From: Geomonas agri
GTDB lineage: Bacteria > Desulfobacterota > Desulfuromonadia > Geobacterales > Geobacteraceae
DNA length: 64,000 nucleotides
Assembly (NCBI RefSeq): GCF_020179605.1
Contig: NZ_JAINZO010000002.1
Coordinates: forward strand, 1,721,747-1,785,746
Reading direction: 5' to 3'
Shown here piece by piece: positions 51,804 through 60,391 of the stretch. How positions within the stretch are numbered: the stretch's first letter is position 1; each line of letters opens with the position of its first letter. The position numbers were made by a program, and so were the translations under genes. The notes beneath the pieces are model-generated. The model was not told where the DNA came from. It saw only the letters and a list, made by a program, of their open reading frames with translations, and searched no databases.

Positions 51804-52560
51804 GCTGCGCAGCTCGCTGAGAAGCTGCGAGTACGCCTGCCAGTTCGCCGCCCACGATTCTCCGGTGCACCGTCTCGGGGCCGGGTGGAAGCTCCTCCTG
51901 GGCATGGTGCTGAGTGCCTTGGCGGCAGGCGGACGCAATCCGGCCACCCTTTCGGTGCTGGTCGCGGTGGCGCTGGCCTATTACCTGGCGGCCCGGCTCA
52001 CCCTGGCTGACCTGTGGCGCGACGTGCGCCTGTTCGCCTACCAGGCGGCGCTGGTCATCCCGCTTTACTGCCTGATCGACGGCGTGGACAAAGGGCTCTG
52101 GCCGGGGGTGCGCATCTCGACCCAGATCGTGCTCTTCTACCTGCCCGGCGCCGTCTTCCTGCGTACCACGCGGACCTCTGAGGCGATGGCGGGGCTGCGC
52201 CGGATCGTCCCTTACCGGCTTTCCTTCCTGGTGTTCGTGAGTGTCCGGTTCGTCCCGGTGTTCTTTCGCGAGTTGGAGGACATCGTGGCGCTGCAGCGCA
52301 TGCGTGGGGCGCGCCTTTCTCCGCGTGAGCAGCTCGATCCCCGCAACTGGCCGGATCTCTTCAACTGCCTGGTGCTGCCGCTCATGGTGCGTGCGCTGAA
52401 AACGGCGGACGAGGTGTCCCGGTCCGCAGAGGCGCGCGGCTTCGGCCTCTACCCGCAGCGGACCTACCTCGATGTCTCACGGGTTGCCCCTGGCGCACCC
52501 GCGGGGGGAGCGCCGGAGACCGAGGGGCGGCAACGGCCGCTGTCCGCAGAAAACTTCTGA
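51784..52560 (+). CDS. ECF transporter T component
   Basis: A 258-residue membrane protein, five to six helices, of the EcfT/CbiQ family. The two coupling-helix signatures with Ala-Arg-Gly are visible: QRMRGARLS and SAEARGFGL. These helices dock onto the ATPase. The start is TTG 51784 (site GGGAGGGGAGA), overlapping the ATPase end. The Pro/Gly-rich C-terminal 25 residues are an atypical extension. Confidence 0.9.
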   Translation: MQKRLPKLRSSLRSCEYACQFAAHDSPVHRLGAGWKLLLGMVLSALAAGGRNPATLSVLVAVALAYYLAARLTLADLWRDVRLFAYQAALVIPLYCLIDGVDKGLWPGVRISTQIVLFYLPGAVFLRTTRTSEAMAGLRRIVPYRLSFLVFVSVRFVPVFFRELEDIVALQRMRGARLSPREQLDPRNWPDLFNCLVLPLMVRALKTADEVSRSAEARGFGLYPQRTYLDVSRVAPGAPAGGAPETEGRQRPLSAENF

Positions 52561-52574
52561 AGGAGTCTCCCTAC

Positions 52575-53138
52575 ATGGAACAGGAAAAGGTCTTCATCTG
52601 GCGCCGCTTCACCCTGCGCGAGGCGGTGCTGCTCTGCTTTTGCGCCACCCTGATCATTTTGACCCGCGCCGGGCTGCGGCTGCATCTGCACATGCCCGGG
52701 CACGTCATGTTCTTCACCATGTTCTTTTTCCTCCTGGCCCGGGGCTGCGTGCCCAGGCTGGGGGCCGCGACGCTGGTGGGGCTTATCACCAGCCTGGCCA
52801 GCATCCTGCTCGGCATGGGGAGCGGCGGCGTGATCACGCTGGTCAAGTTCCTGCTCCCCGCCCTGGTGGTCGACCTGGCCGGTCTCATCGCCCCCTCCTT
52901 CGTAACCAGCCTGTTTGCCTGCGCCACGGTCGGAGTGCTTGCCTCGCTGCTGCGCGCCGGCACCAACACCGGTGTGGAATGGCTGCTCGGCATCGATGAG
53001 GACATCATGCTCAACAAGGCGGTCATCTCGGCGGCGCTGAACGGCCTCTGGGGCGGACTCGGGGCGCTCGCGGTCCCCGCCATCATCCGCAGGCTGCGCA
53101 AAAACGGGCTGATCGACCACCAGGGGGCTTCCTCCTAG
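52575..53138 (+). CDS. Probable ECF substrate-binding (S) component
   Basis: A 187-residue membrane protein with five to six helices, the size of an S component. ARGCVPRLGAATLVGLITSL and LPALVVDLAGLIAPSF are typical of the loop and helix pattern. It follows the T component after a GGAG-type site. S components define the substrate, but I do not recognise BioY, ThiT, CbiM, QueT or another named type. Its family, if found, would name the cargo. The next gene overlaps its stop by one base. Confidence 0.75.
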   Translation: MEQEKVFIWRRFTLREAVLLCFCATLIILTRAGLRLHLHMPGHVMFFTMFFFLLARGCVPRLGAATLVGLITSLASILLGMGSGGVITLVKFLLPALVVDLAGLIAPSFVTSLFACATVGVLASLLRAGTNTGVEWLLGIDEDIMLNKAVISAALNGLWGGLGALAVPAIIRRLRKNGLIDHQGASS

Positions 53139-53977
53139 TGCGCCTGCCGCAGCCCCAAATGTCGCGGCTGGCACCGGTGCTGCTGCTTTCGCTGCTGGTG
53201 CACATGGCGCTCCTGTACGGGGCCCGCCGGTTGACGCTACGCCACGTGGGTGTGGAACAGGCGGCCGATTCCGTGGTCGCCTACCTGGACCTGTGCGGAC
53301 CGACGCGGAGAAGCGAGCCTGCTGCGACGGCACGGGGAGCGGTCGCTCCGGTTGCCGCGATGCCCCGGCCGGTTGCCCCGGCTGCCGTCGCGACGCCTCC
53401 CGCGTCGGCTGCGCCCTTTACTGGGGCGCCGAAGGGGACGTCGTCCGCAGTGCCGCCCGCAGCGGCTGCCCCCCCTGGCACGGGTGCGTCGTCTCGAGAT
53501 GCCGTCAGCCACTCCCCCGGCAATCGCCAGGCCGCCGGGCACCCTGCCGAAGGGGGGGCGGAAGCGCTGGGGCGTGAAACGGCCGGCCTACGCGCCGCGG
53601 CACCGTCACCGGGAGCCATGCCCGGTGCTCCTCCTGTCGCTGCAGCGCCACGGGCCAAACCCGGGATTGGTAACGGGGCGCGGGAGGTGCGCGGCAGCTA
53701 CCAGGCACTATTGAAACGGCTCATCGAGGCCCGCAAGGAGTATCCGCTCGCCGCCCGCAAGTCGGGGCGGGAGGGTAGCTGCCGGCGCCGGTTCGTGCTG
53801 CGCCGGGACGGGTCACTGCAGCAGGTGGAGACGGTCACTTCCTGCGGTCATCCCTTTCTCGATGCCGCGGCGAGCCGCGCCGTCAGTTCGGTGGGGACCT
53901 TTCCGCCGCCACCGGCGGAGCTGTCGCTGGAGGAGCCGTTCGAGGTAACTATCAGCTTTGTGTTGGCAGGCAAATAA
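53138..53977 (+). CDS. TonB-family energy transducer
   Basis: A 279-residue protein. One membrane helix (about 9-28, LLLSLLVHMALLYG) anchors it in the inner membrane. A long Pro/Ala-rich periplasmic span (about 60-185) crosses to the outer membrane, and a C-terminal TonB domain (about 190-279) contains YPLAARKSGREG and the final FEVTISFVLAGK. It would energise the TonB receptor encoded two genes later. It starts at GTG 53138, inside the stop of the S component. No exbBD genes lie in the window. Confidence 0.88.
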   Translation: MRLPQPQMSRLAPVLLLSLLVHMALLYGARRLTLRHVGVEQAADSVVAYLDLCGPTRRSEPAATARGAVAPVAAMPRPVAPAAVATPPASAAPFTGAPKGTSSAVPPAAAAPPGTGASSRDAVSHSPGNRQAAGHPAEGGAEALGRETAGLRAAAPSPGAMPGAPPVAAAPRAKPGIGNGAREVRGSYQALLKRLIEARKEYPLAARKSGREGSCRRRFVLRRDGSLQQVETVTSCGHPFLDAAASRAVSSVGTFPPPPAELSLEEPFEVTISFVLAGK

Positions 53978-54055
53978 GCTCTGGGAAATATGGGAAGTCT
54001 GGGAGTAATGGGAACGACTGTTTTGATCATGAATTGTCAAAGGAGAAGTGAACGT

Positions 54056-55309
54056 ATGAAGCAAAAGCAATTGTTACGGTGGCTTGCGGCCATCACCTTG
54101 TCGGTCCTGATGCTGGTCTTTTTGGGGTGCGGGTCCAGTGACCCTGCTGCGAAGGCGCCGGCCAAACCGGCGGGAGTCGTAGCCAGCGCCGGCGATACCC
54201 AGGCCAGCCTGACCTGGGGCGCCGCCAGCGACGTCACCTCATACAACGTCTACTACGCTACCACGGCCGGTGTCACCACCACTACCGGCACCAAGGTGAC
54301 CGGCGCTGCCAGCGGCCAGGCCATCACCGGCCTTACTAACGGTACTACCTACTATTTCGTGGTCACCGCCGTCGGCGCCCACGGCGAAAGCGTGGTGTCC
54401 GACGAAGTAACCGCCACGCCGCTGCCGCCCCTGCCGGCCAAGGTGACCGGCGTGGCGCCTGCCGGCGGCGACGCCCAGGCTACCGTCTCCTGGAACGCGG
54501 CGGTGAATGCAGCTTCCTACAACGTCTATTATGGTACCGCCCCCGGTGTGACGCCCAGCAACGGCACCAAGCTCTCCGGACTTGCCAGTGGCCAGGCCAT
54601 CACCGGGCTCAGCAACGGCACTACCTACTACTTGGTCGTGGTCGCTGCCAACCTGGCCGGTGAGGGAACCCCTTCGGACGAGGTCTCGGTGACGCCGCTG
54701 CCGGCCCTGCCGGGCAAGGTGCAGGGGCTCAGGGTTACCGGCGATAACGGGCAGGTAGTCATGGCCTGGAGCGCAGTCGCGGGTGCCACCTCGTACAACG
54801 TCTACTATTCCACCACCTCGGGCTTCGCTACCACGAGCGGCACCAAGGTGAGCCTTACCGCGGCGCAGTCCCTTGCCGGCCTCACCCAGCCGGGGCTGAC
54901 GGTGACCGGGCTCACCAACAACACCACCTACTACTTCCTGGTGACCGCCGCCAACATCGCCGGCGAGAGCGTGACCCCGTCCAGCCAGTCATCGGCGAAA
55001 CCGTCCGCCACCGCGCAGACCCCGGCCAAACCGACCGGCGTGACCGTCGCTCCCGGCGCCGGGGCGGCCGCGGTTTCCTGGGACTGGGTGCCGCTGGCTA
55101 CCTCCTATAACGTTTACTGCCTGCAGAGCTCCGGCACCCCGACCACCACGACGGTGATTTCGACCGGGAGCAAGTTCCCCTCTGCCGGCTCCCCGCTGAC
55201 CATCACCGGCCTTACCCCCGGTGCGAGCTACTGGGTCACTGTCACTGCGGTTGGCTCCGGGCTGGAAAGCGGCGGGCAGACCAGTCCTAAACAGGTCATC
55301 CCGCAGTAG
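54056..55309 (+). CDS. Lipoprotein with four FN3 domains
   Basis: A 417-residue lipoprotein. The lipobox FLGC (Cys about 25) is followed by four fibronectin type III domains of about 90-95 residues. Each carries SYNVYY(A/G/S)T in one strand and NGTTYYF or TYYFLVTAAN in another; the near-identical repeats imply internal duplication. AAAGGAG precedes the ATG. Located between TonB and the receptor, it may catch ligand or support the receptor. A second FN3 lipoprotein follows the receptor. Confidence 0.85.
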   Translation: MKQKQLLRWLAAITLSVLMLVFLGCGSSDPAAKAPAKPAGVVASAGDTQASLTWGAASDVTSYNVYYATTAGVTTTTGTKVTGAASGQAITGLTNGTTYYFVVTAVGAHGESVVSDEVTATPLPPLPAKVTGVAPAGGDAQATVSWNAAVNAASYNVYYGTAPGVTPSNGTKLSGLASGQAITGLSNGTTYYLVVVAANLAGEGTPSDEVSVTPLPALPGKVQGLRVTGDNGQVVMAWSAVAGATSYNVYYSTTSGFATTSGTKVSLTAAQSLAGLTQPGLTVTGLTNNTTYYFLVTAANIAGESVTPSSQSSAKPSATAQTPAKPTGVTVAPGAGAAAVSWDWVPLATSYNVYCLQSSGTPTTTTVISTGSKFPSAGSPLTITGLTPGASYWVTVTAVGSGLESGGQTSPKQVIPQ

Positions 55310-55319
55310 CGCGGAGGAC

Positions 55320-55412
55320 TCTTCCCCCTCCCTGACCCTCCCCCTCCGGGGGAGGGGACAGTGGACGGCCATCCTCCTCACTCCTGGGGGAGTCGGGAGG
55401 GGGCTGACATCA
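55320..55412. repeat. C/G-rich intergenic repeat, family C
   Basis: CCCCCTCCCTGACCCTCCCC then CTCCGGGGGAGGGG, a hairpin-forming unit related to 2483-2519 in inverse orientation. It lies between the FN3 lipoprotein and receptor genes. Confidence 0.5.
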
Positions 55413-55435
55413 ACGAACAACGAGAATGCTTTTCT

Positions 55436-57439
55436 ATGAAAATTAAAAAAGGAATGTGGGCGCTGGCGCTTTGCTGCGCCCTGGCGCCTAAGGCCCGGGC
55501 CGGGGAGGCGGGGCAGGCATCGGACCGCTATGCCCTCGGTGAGGTGGTGGTCTCCGGCAACCGCGCCGATGGCGGGCCGGGAGCGGAGGCGAGCCAGACC
55601 CTTTACACCGTTGACGCCGGCCAGATCAAGGCGAGCGGGGCAAGGACCCTGGACCAGGCGCTGCAGCTGCTGCCCGGCGTCAACGTGAGGACCGGCGCCG
55701 AAGGGGTGCCGCGCATTGACATCCGCGGCTTCAGGACCCGCCACGTGCTGCTGCTCCTGGACGGGGTCCCCATGAACTCCGCCCTGGACATGCAGTTCGA
55801 TCCGACCACCATACCGACCGAGAACATCGCGGAGATCAAGCTCACCTCCGGCGCCAGCTCCGTCCTGTACGGGCAGGGGGGCTTGGGCGGGGTGATCAAC
55901 ATCATCACCCGCAAGGGGACTCCCGGCGTGCACGGCACCATCTCCGGCGAATTCGGGGATCATGCCTCCTACCTCGCCAAGGGGACGTTGTCCGCCGCCA
56001 CCGACCGTTTCAGCTACTTTCTGAGCGGCAGCGCCACCAGGGTTGACGCCTTCCCGCTCGCCGGGGATTTCACCCCGAGCGCCAACCAGGGGAGCGGCTA
56101 CCGCGCCAACAGCGACCGCGAGCGGCGCAACTTCCTCGGCACCATCGGCTTCACGCCGACCGCAGATGTCGCGCTCGGCCTCACCATGAGCTACAGCGAG
56201 GGGAGCTACGGCAAGCCGGCCGGCACCATCTCGGACCCGGTTGATCCCTTCGCGTCGCCGCCGAAGTACGTGCGGGTGAACGACTTCTCCGGGCTGTACC
56301 TGCAACTGGCCGGGGACTTCGCGCTCACCGATCGCTTCACCCTGCGCGGCTGGAGCTATCTCAACCGCTCCACCGAGGACGTGAACCAGTACGATGATGC
56401 CCGCTTCGCCTCCTTCCTGGACGACGGATCGTTCCAGGAGCGGGTGCATACCTCCATCTACGGCGCCACCCTTCAGCCCAGGTACGACCTGGGTACGGCA
56501 GGCACCGTCACCATGTCACTGGGAGCGGAACGCGACGGCTGGGAAAACAGTGGCGTTCAGACGGTGAACCCTGTCTCCGGCGGCACGCCGACCTACAGCG
56601 ACCTCGGCGAGGACAGATCGCTGTCCCTGTATTCGGCGGCGCTGGAGTACGAACTTGCCCCGCTGCCGGGGCTGGGCCTCGTGGCGGGATACGGCCGGTA
56701 CTGGCAGCACAGAAGCGAGACGGACCAGGGGGACTACAGCTTCCTGCTCGGGACCAGCTACGACCTGCTGCCGGATACCCGCCTGAAGGCCGCCTTCAAG
56801 CGCAACGTCCGGTTCCCGTCACTGGGCGACCTGTACGATATCTCAAAGGGGAACCCGGATCTGGCCAGTGAGAGCTCCCGCAGCTGGGAGGCCGGGGTCG
56901 AACAGAAGCTGCCGCGCGAGGCACGGGTGGGGCTGACCGGCTTCTACACCCAGGCCCTTAACCTGATCCAGAATGACCAGGCCACCGGCCATAACATGAA
57001 CCTCTCGGAGGTCCGTTTCGCCGGCGCAGAACTCCTGGGCGAGGTGCACCCGGTGAGCGGGCTGCTGCTGCGGGCTGGCTACACCTATCTCCATTCTGAA
57101 GATCGCTCCCGTCCCGGCAGGGACGAGGTGCAGTACAACCCGCGCGACAAGGTGACCCTGGAGGCGCGCTACGATGCGGGTTGCGGGGCGTCCGCCTATG
57201 TCGCCGTCAACCATGTCGCCAACCAGTACTTCTATACCAAGGACAGCGTGGCGGTGGTGCAGAAGGCGAAGCTGAACGACTACACCGTGGTGAGCCTGCG
57301 GCTGAGCCAGAAGGTGCTGCAGGACCGCTTAACCTTGTACATAGGGGCCAACAACCTGTTCGACCAGAACTACGAGACCAGCTACGGCTTCCCGCAATCG
57401 GGGCGCTACGTCTACGGCGGTTTCGAGTACCGCCTGTAA
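55436..57439 (+). CDS. TonB-dependent outer-membrane receptor
   Basis: A 667-residue receptor. After a signal peptide (ending ARAGE) comes the TonB-box region LGEVVVSGNRA, then the plug domain (about 30-160: LDQALQLLPGVNVRTG, IDIRGFRTRHVLLLLDGVPM) and a 22-strand-type barrel ending in YGGFEYRL. Overall it resembles BtuB/CirA-like receptors. No strong ribosome site stands before the ATG at 55436, so the start is slightly uncertain. It is coded with TonB and an ECF importer, giving a complete import route. Confidence 0.93.
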   Translation: MKIKKGMWALALCCALAPKARAGEAGQASDRYALGEVVVSGNRADGGPGAEASQTLYTVDAGQIKASGARTLDQALQLLPGVNVRTGAEGVPRIDIRGFRTRHVLLLLDGVPMNSALDMQFDPTTIPTENIAEIKLTSGASSVLYGQGGLGGVINIITRKGTPGVHGTISGEFGDHASYLAKGTLSAATDRFSYFLSGSATRVDAFPLAGDFTPSANQGSGYRANSDRERRNFLGTIGFTPTADVALGLTMSYSEGSYGKPAGTISDPVDPFASPPKYVRVNDFSGLYLQLAGDFALTDRFTLRGWSYLNRSTEDVNQYDDARFASFLDDGSFQERVHTSIYGATLQPRYDLGTAGTVTMSLGAERDGWENSGVQTVNPVSGGTPTYSDLGEDRSLSLYSAALEYELAPLPGLGLVAGYGRYWQHRSETDQGDYSFLLGTSYDLLPDTRLKAAFKRNVRFPSLGDLYDISKGNPDLASESSRSWEAGVEQKLPREARVGLTGFYTQALNLIQNDQATGHNMNLSEVRFAGAELLGEVHPVSGLLLRAGYTYLHSEDRSRPGRDEVQYNPRDKVTLEARYDAGCGASAYVAVNHVANQYFYTKDSVAVVQKAKLNDYTVVSLRLSQKVLQDRLTLYIGANNLFDQNYETSYGFPQSGRYVYGGFEYRL

Positions 57440-57477
57440 CAGCGGGCCCGTTCAGCGGGCCCAGGAGGATTTTCCGG

Positions 57478-58911
57478 ATGCACTGCACCTGGCGCAACAT
57501 AATCATTTTCCTTGCAGGACTGATCACCGCCTGCGCACTGACCGCCTGTGGCGGTTCGCCATGGCGCTTCGATCCCGGTAACGCGTCTACCCCGGCGGGG
57601 GTGGTGGCGACGGCAGGGGACAAACAGGTCTCGCTTTCGTGGGCACCCGCGCAGGGGGCGGTCGGTTACAACATCTACTATTCCAGCGCCTCGGGGCTTG
57701 CGGCAGGGGGAGGGGCCAAGGTGGCGCAAATCACCGGCACCACCGCTATTGTGCCGGGCCTGGAAAACGATACCCGCTATTACTTCTCCGTGAGTGCCTA
57801 CAACTCCAAGGGTGAGAGTGTGCTTTCCCAGGAAGTGTTGGCGGTCCCCGCGGCACCGGGGCCTTTCGCGCAGGCGGACCTTGAGGGAAACTGGCGCTTC
57901 AACGGGCTGGTTACCGGTGTAAATCCGCGCTGGGTACGGGGCTCGGTGGGAATCGCGGCTGGCGGTGCTGCGAGCGTCACCACCTACTACGACAGTCTTG
58001 GAGGGAGTGCGGCACCGGCGGACCTCTTCACCAACCTGACGCTCTTACCCGACGGCACCGTGCTCCAGGACGGGGCAGCCGCGGGCTTTCATGGCACCCT
58101 GGCTGCCAACCTCTACAAGGATTTCATGGTGGGGACCGTGACGCTGGCCGGAGGGGGGAGGATGCTGGTGGTCCTGCAAAAGAGCGTGCCCGGCATCACC
58201 TTCAGTGCCGCCGACATAAAGGGTACCGGCAAACTCGTGGCCGGACCGCTCGCCTATGTCTACCACCAGTTGAGCGCGGGGGGCGTGCCGGAGTGGGAGT
58301 ACGCGAGTTGCCAGGTGGGGCAGGACCAGGGGGTGACCTATCTGTCACTGAACGGTCCGACACCGCGGGCGCTCCCCGGAAGTGGCAGCAAGGTGGTGAG
58401 TCTCGCCATTACCGCCGACGGCGTGGTGAGCGAGACTCCGTATGTAGGGGTGCTACCGCAGCCGGCGGCCCTGATAAGCCAGGGGATCATGTCGGCGGAC
58501 AAGATGACCGTCGTGGCGACGGCCACCGATATGAGTGGGGCGCCGCTGTTACGCATCATGCAGTTGGTGCATCCGCCCGCGGTTCTGCTCACCGCGACCA
58601 GCTACCTGCTGTCGGACCTGGCGGGTCGTTACGGCGTTCATGAACTGTACGGTGCCGCACCGGGATGGGGTTACGGGGACCTGGCCGTGGATGCCGCGGG
58701 TGGGGCGCTGTTCACCGCCTTCAGAAACGCCACCGGCGGTACGGCGCTGCCGGCGGGGTACACGCTGGCGATGGACCAGCAGGGGAGGCTGACCGCGGCC
58801 GCTCTTTCCGCTTTTCACGGTCAGTTTTCCTACAGCAAGGATATGATGGTGGCGACCGGCAATGACGCCGCCGGGGCGCCCGTGTTGAGCATAGCGGTCA
58901 GAAGGGAATAG
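57478..58911 (+). CDS. FN3 lipoprotein, last gene of the uptake operon
   Basis: A 477-residue lipoprotein. The lipobox LTAC (Cys about 22) is followed by one FN3 domain (about 38-130: YNIYYSSASG, RYYFSVSAYNSKGES). A long region of repeated beta units follows, in which LVVLQKS / FSADIKGTGKL-type strands and TVVATATDMSGAP / MVATGNDAAGAP recur, perhaps a beta-propeller or solenoid. GGAGG precedes the ATG. It follows the receptor after 38 bases with a small hairpin between. A substrate-binding surface role is inferred. Confidence 0.8.
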   Translation: MHCTWRNIIIFLAGLITACALTACGGSPWRFDPGNASTPAGVVATAGDKQVSLSWAPAQGAVGYNIYYSSASGLAAGGGAKVAQITGTTAIVPGLENDTRYYFSVSAYNSKGESVLSQEVLAVPAAPGPFAQADLEGNWRFNGLVTGVNPRWVRGSVGIAAGGAASVTTYYDSLGGSAAPADLFTNLTLLPDGTVLQDGAAAGFHGTLAANLYKDFMVGTVTLAGGGRMLVVLQKSVPGITFSAADIKGTGKLVAGPLAYVYHQLSAGGVPEWEYASCQVGQDQGVTYLSLNGPTPRALPGSGSKVVSLAITADGVVSETPYVGVLPQPAALISQGIMSADKMTVVATATDMSGAPLLRIMQLVHPPAVLLTATSYLLSDLAGRYGVHELYGAAPGWGYGDLAVDAAGGALFTAFRNATGGTALPAGYTLAMDQQGRLTAAALSAFHGQFSYSKDMMVATGNDAAGAPVLSIAVRRE

Positions 58912-58926
58912 AGGGGAGCGGCGGGC

Positions 58927-59946
58927 TCAGGCGACGCAGATGGCGTCGCGGCCCTCCACGAAACCCGCCTGCCGGGTACTCTGCCGTACCACGGCCCGCG
59001 CGCCGCGGGCCCCCACCGTCATCAAGAGCTTGGTGCCGACGTGCTGCAGGTCCCCAGTTGCCAGCACCGGCGCGCCGTGCAGCTGCTTCCCGATCTTCTT
59101 CGGGTCGACGTCAACCCAGGCCTCGACCCGGATCCCCACCTCGTGCAGTATCCGGTACCACGCCCGCCCCTCGAGGCCCGCTCCTGCCAGGATCACGCTC
59201 CGTTCACCCTTGAGAAAACCCTGCAGCAGGTGGTGCCGCTTGCACAGCCTCATGGCGTGCGCGGCATAGGCAGGGTCGGTGCGGGTGGTCCGCTCCGGGC
59301 GCTCGCGCCAGAAGAAGAGCGTCTCGGGAAGACGGGCAAAACGTGTCCCGGCCGCCGCCAATCGCAGCCACAGGTCGTAGTCCTCCGCCCACCCCATGTC
59401 GCGATAACCTCCCACCTGCTGCACCAATTCTTTCCTGAACATGACACTGGGATGCACGAAGGGCGATTCCACGAAGAGGTCGTCGAGGATGGCGTCGTGG
59501 CTCAAGAGCGTGTTCTGCCACTGCTGGTAGCCCATCATGCCGCTGCCGATGCGGCGCCGGGGGAAGTGCTGGAAGCTGGTCGCCAGTAGCCCCACCTCAG
59601 GGTGCGCGACCAGGTAGTCTACCTGTGCCTGGAGGCGGGCAGGGTGGCAGACGTCGTCGCCGTCCATGCGCGCCACCAACTCCGAGCGGCACTGTGCAAG
59701 CCCAAGGTTGAGCGCGGGGACCAAACCCTGACCGCCCGTTGCCAGCACGCGCATCCGGGAATCGGCTGCAGCCGCAAGCGCCAGGATGTCCGGGGTGCGG
59801 TCGGTGGAACCGTCGTCCACCACTACCAGCTCCCAGTCGCGGAAGGTCTGCGCCGACAGCGAGGCGAGCGCGGCGGGCAGATGCTTTTCTTCATTTCTGA
59901 CCGGCATCAGTATGGAGACGGACGGGATGGACGTAGCTTGTGTCAT
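58927..59946 (-). CDS. Family 2 glycosyltransferase
   Basis: A 339-residue GT-A glycosyltransferase. PSVSILMPVRNEEKHL opens the nucleotide-sugar fold, VVDDGSTD binds the nucleotide, MDGDD (about 92) is the metal-binding DxD, and WAEDYDLWLR supplies the catalytic region. The C-terminal 90 residues (RSVILAGAGLEGRAWYRIL, VDVDPKKIG) look like a separate NAD/sensor-type Rossmann part. The ATG at 59946 follows AAGGA. It is convergent with the uptake operon and stands alone. Sugar and acceptor unknown. Confidence 0.88.
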   Translation of the reverse strand: MTQATSIPSVSILMPVRNEEKHLPAALASLSAQTFRDWELVVVDDGSTDRTPDILALAAAADSRMRVLATGGQGLVPALNLGLAQCRSELVARMDGDDVCHPARLQAQVDYLVAHPEVGLLATSFQHFPRRRIGSGMMGYQQWQNTLLSHDAILDDLFVESPFVHPSVMFRKELVQQVGGYRDMGWAEDYDLWLRLAAAGTRFARLPETLFFWRERPERTTRTDPAYAAHAMRLCKRHHLLQGFLKGERSVILAGAGLEGRAWYRILHEVGIRVEAWVDVDPKKIGKQLHGAPVLATGDLQHVGTKLLMTVGARGARAVVRQSTRQAGFVEGRDAICVA

Positions 59947-60057
59947 TGCATGGGATCCTTCCTGTGTGAGGTTACCCGGGCACATTACCAGTAGTTGGTG
60001 CGGCTGCCAAAGGGAAAATGGTGGTTGGTTGGGGGCGGTACGGCTTCAGCTGAGGAA

Positions 60058-60122
60058 GACATATCCCCTCTGTCTCCCCTTCGCAAAGGGGAGGACGTGG
60101 GGGGACGTGCAGTGCTTCGTGT
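60058..60122 (+). repeat. Intergenic repeat family A, copy 5
   Basis: ATATCCCCTCTGTCTCCCCT, TCGCAAAGGGGAGGACGTGG, GGACGTGCAGTGCTTCGTG. Most divergent of the plus-strand copies. Confidence 0.65.
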
Positions 60123-60249
60123 ACTTAATACACTCCTTGTTGCCAGACTTCCCTCGCTGCTCCCTTAAGGTTCCCCTCTTCCTGTGACTCTGATCCCAGT
60201 ACTGATCCAGTGATTGTGGATTGTAATGGTAACAGTTGCAGTTTATGAT

Positions 60250-60313
60250 AACTGTACCCTTTTGAAATGACCTCAACTGTGACTGTGGCGCTGCATGGTT
60301 ATGGGGTACAGTT
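60250..60313 (+). promoter_or_regulatory. Ten-base inverted repeat upstream of the MocR gene
   Basis: AACTGTACCC at 60250 and GGGTACAGTT at 60304, exact complements 44 bases apart, about 80 bases before the start of a MocR regulator. Suits two DNA-bound monomers of a dimer, hence autoregulation. Confidence 0.5.
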
Positions 60314-60391
60314 GGCCTGTAACTTTCAAGAGTTGGCAGCTTCTGGCGGCGACAGCCCTGCTGCGCGCAGGTGAGGGCGGGTGGAGGTGGT

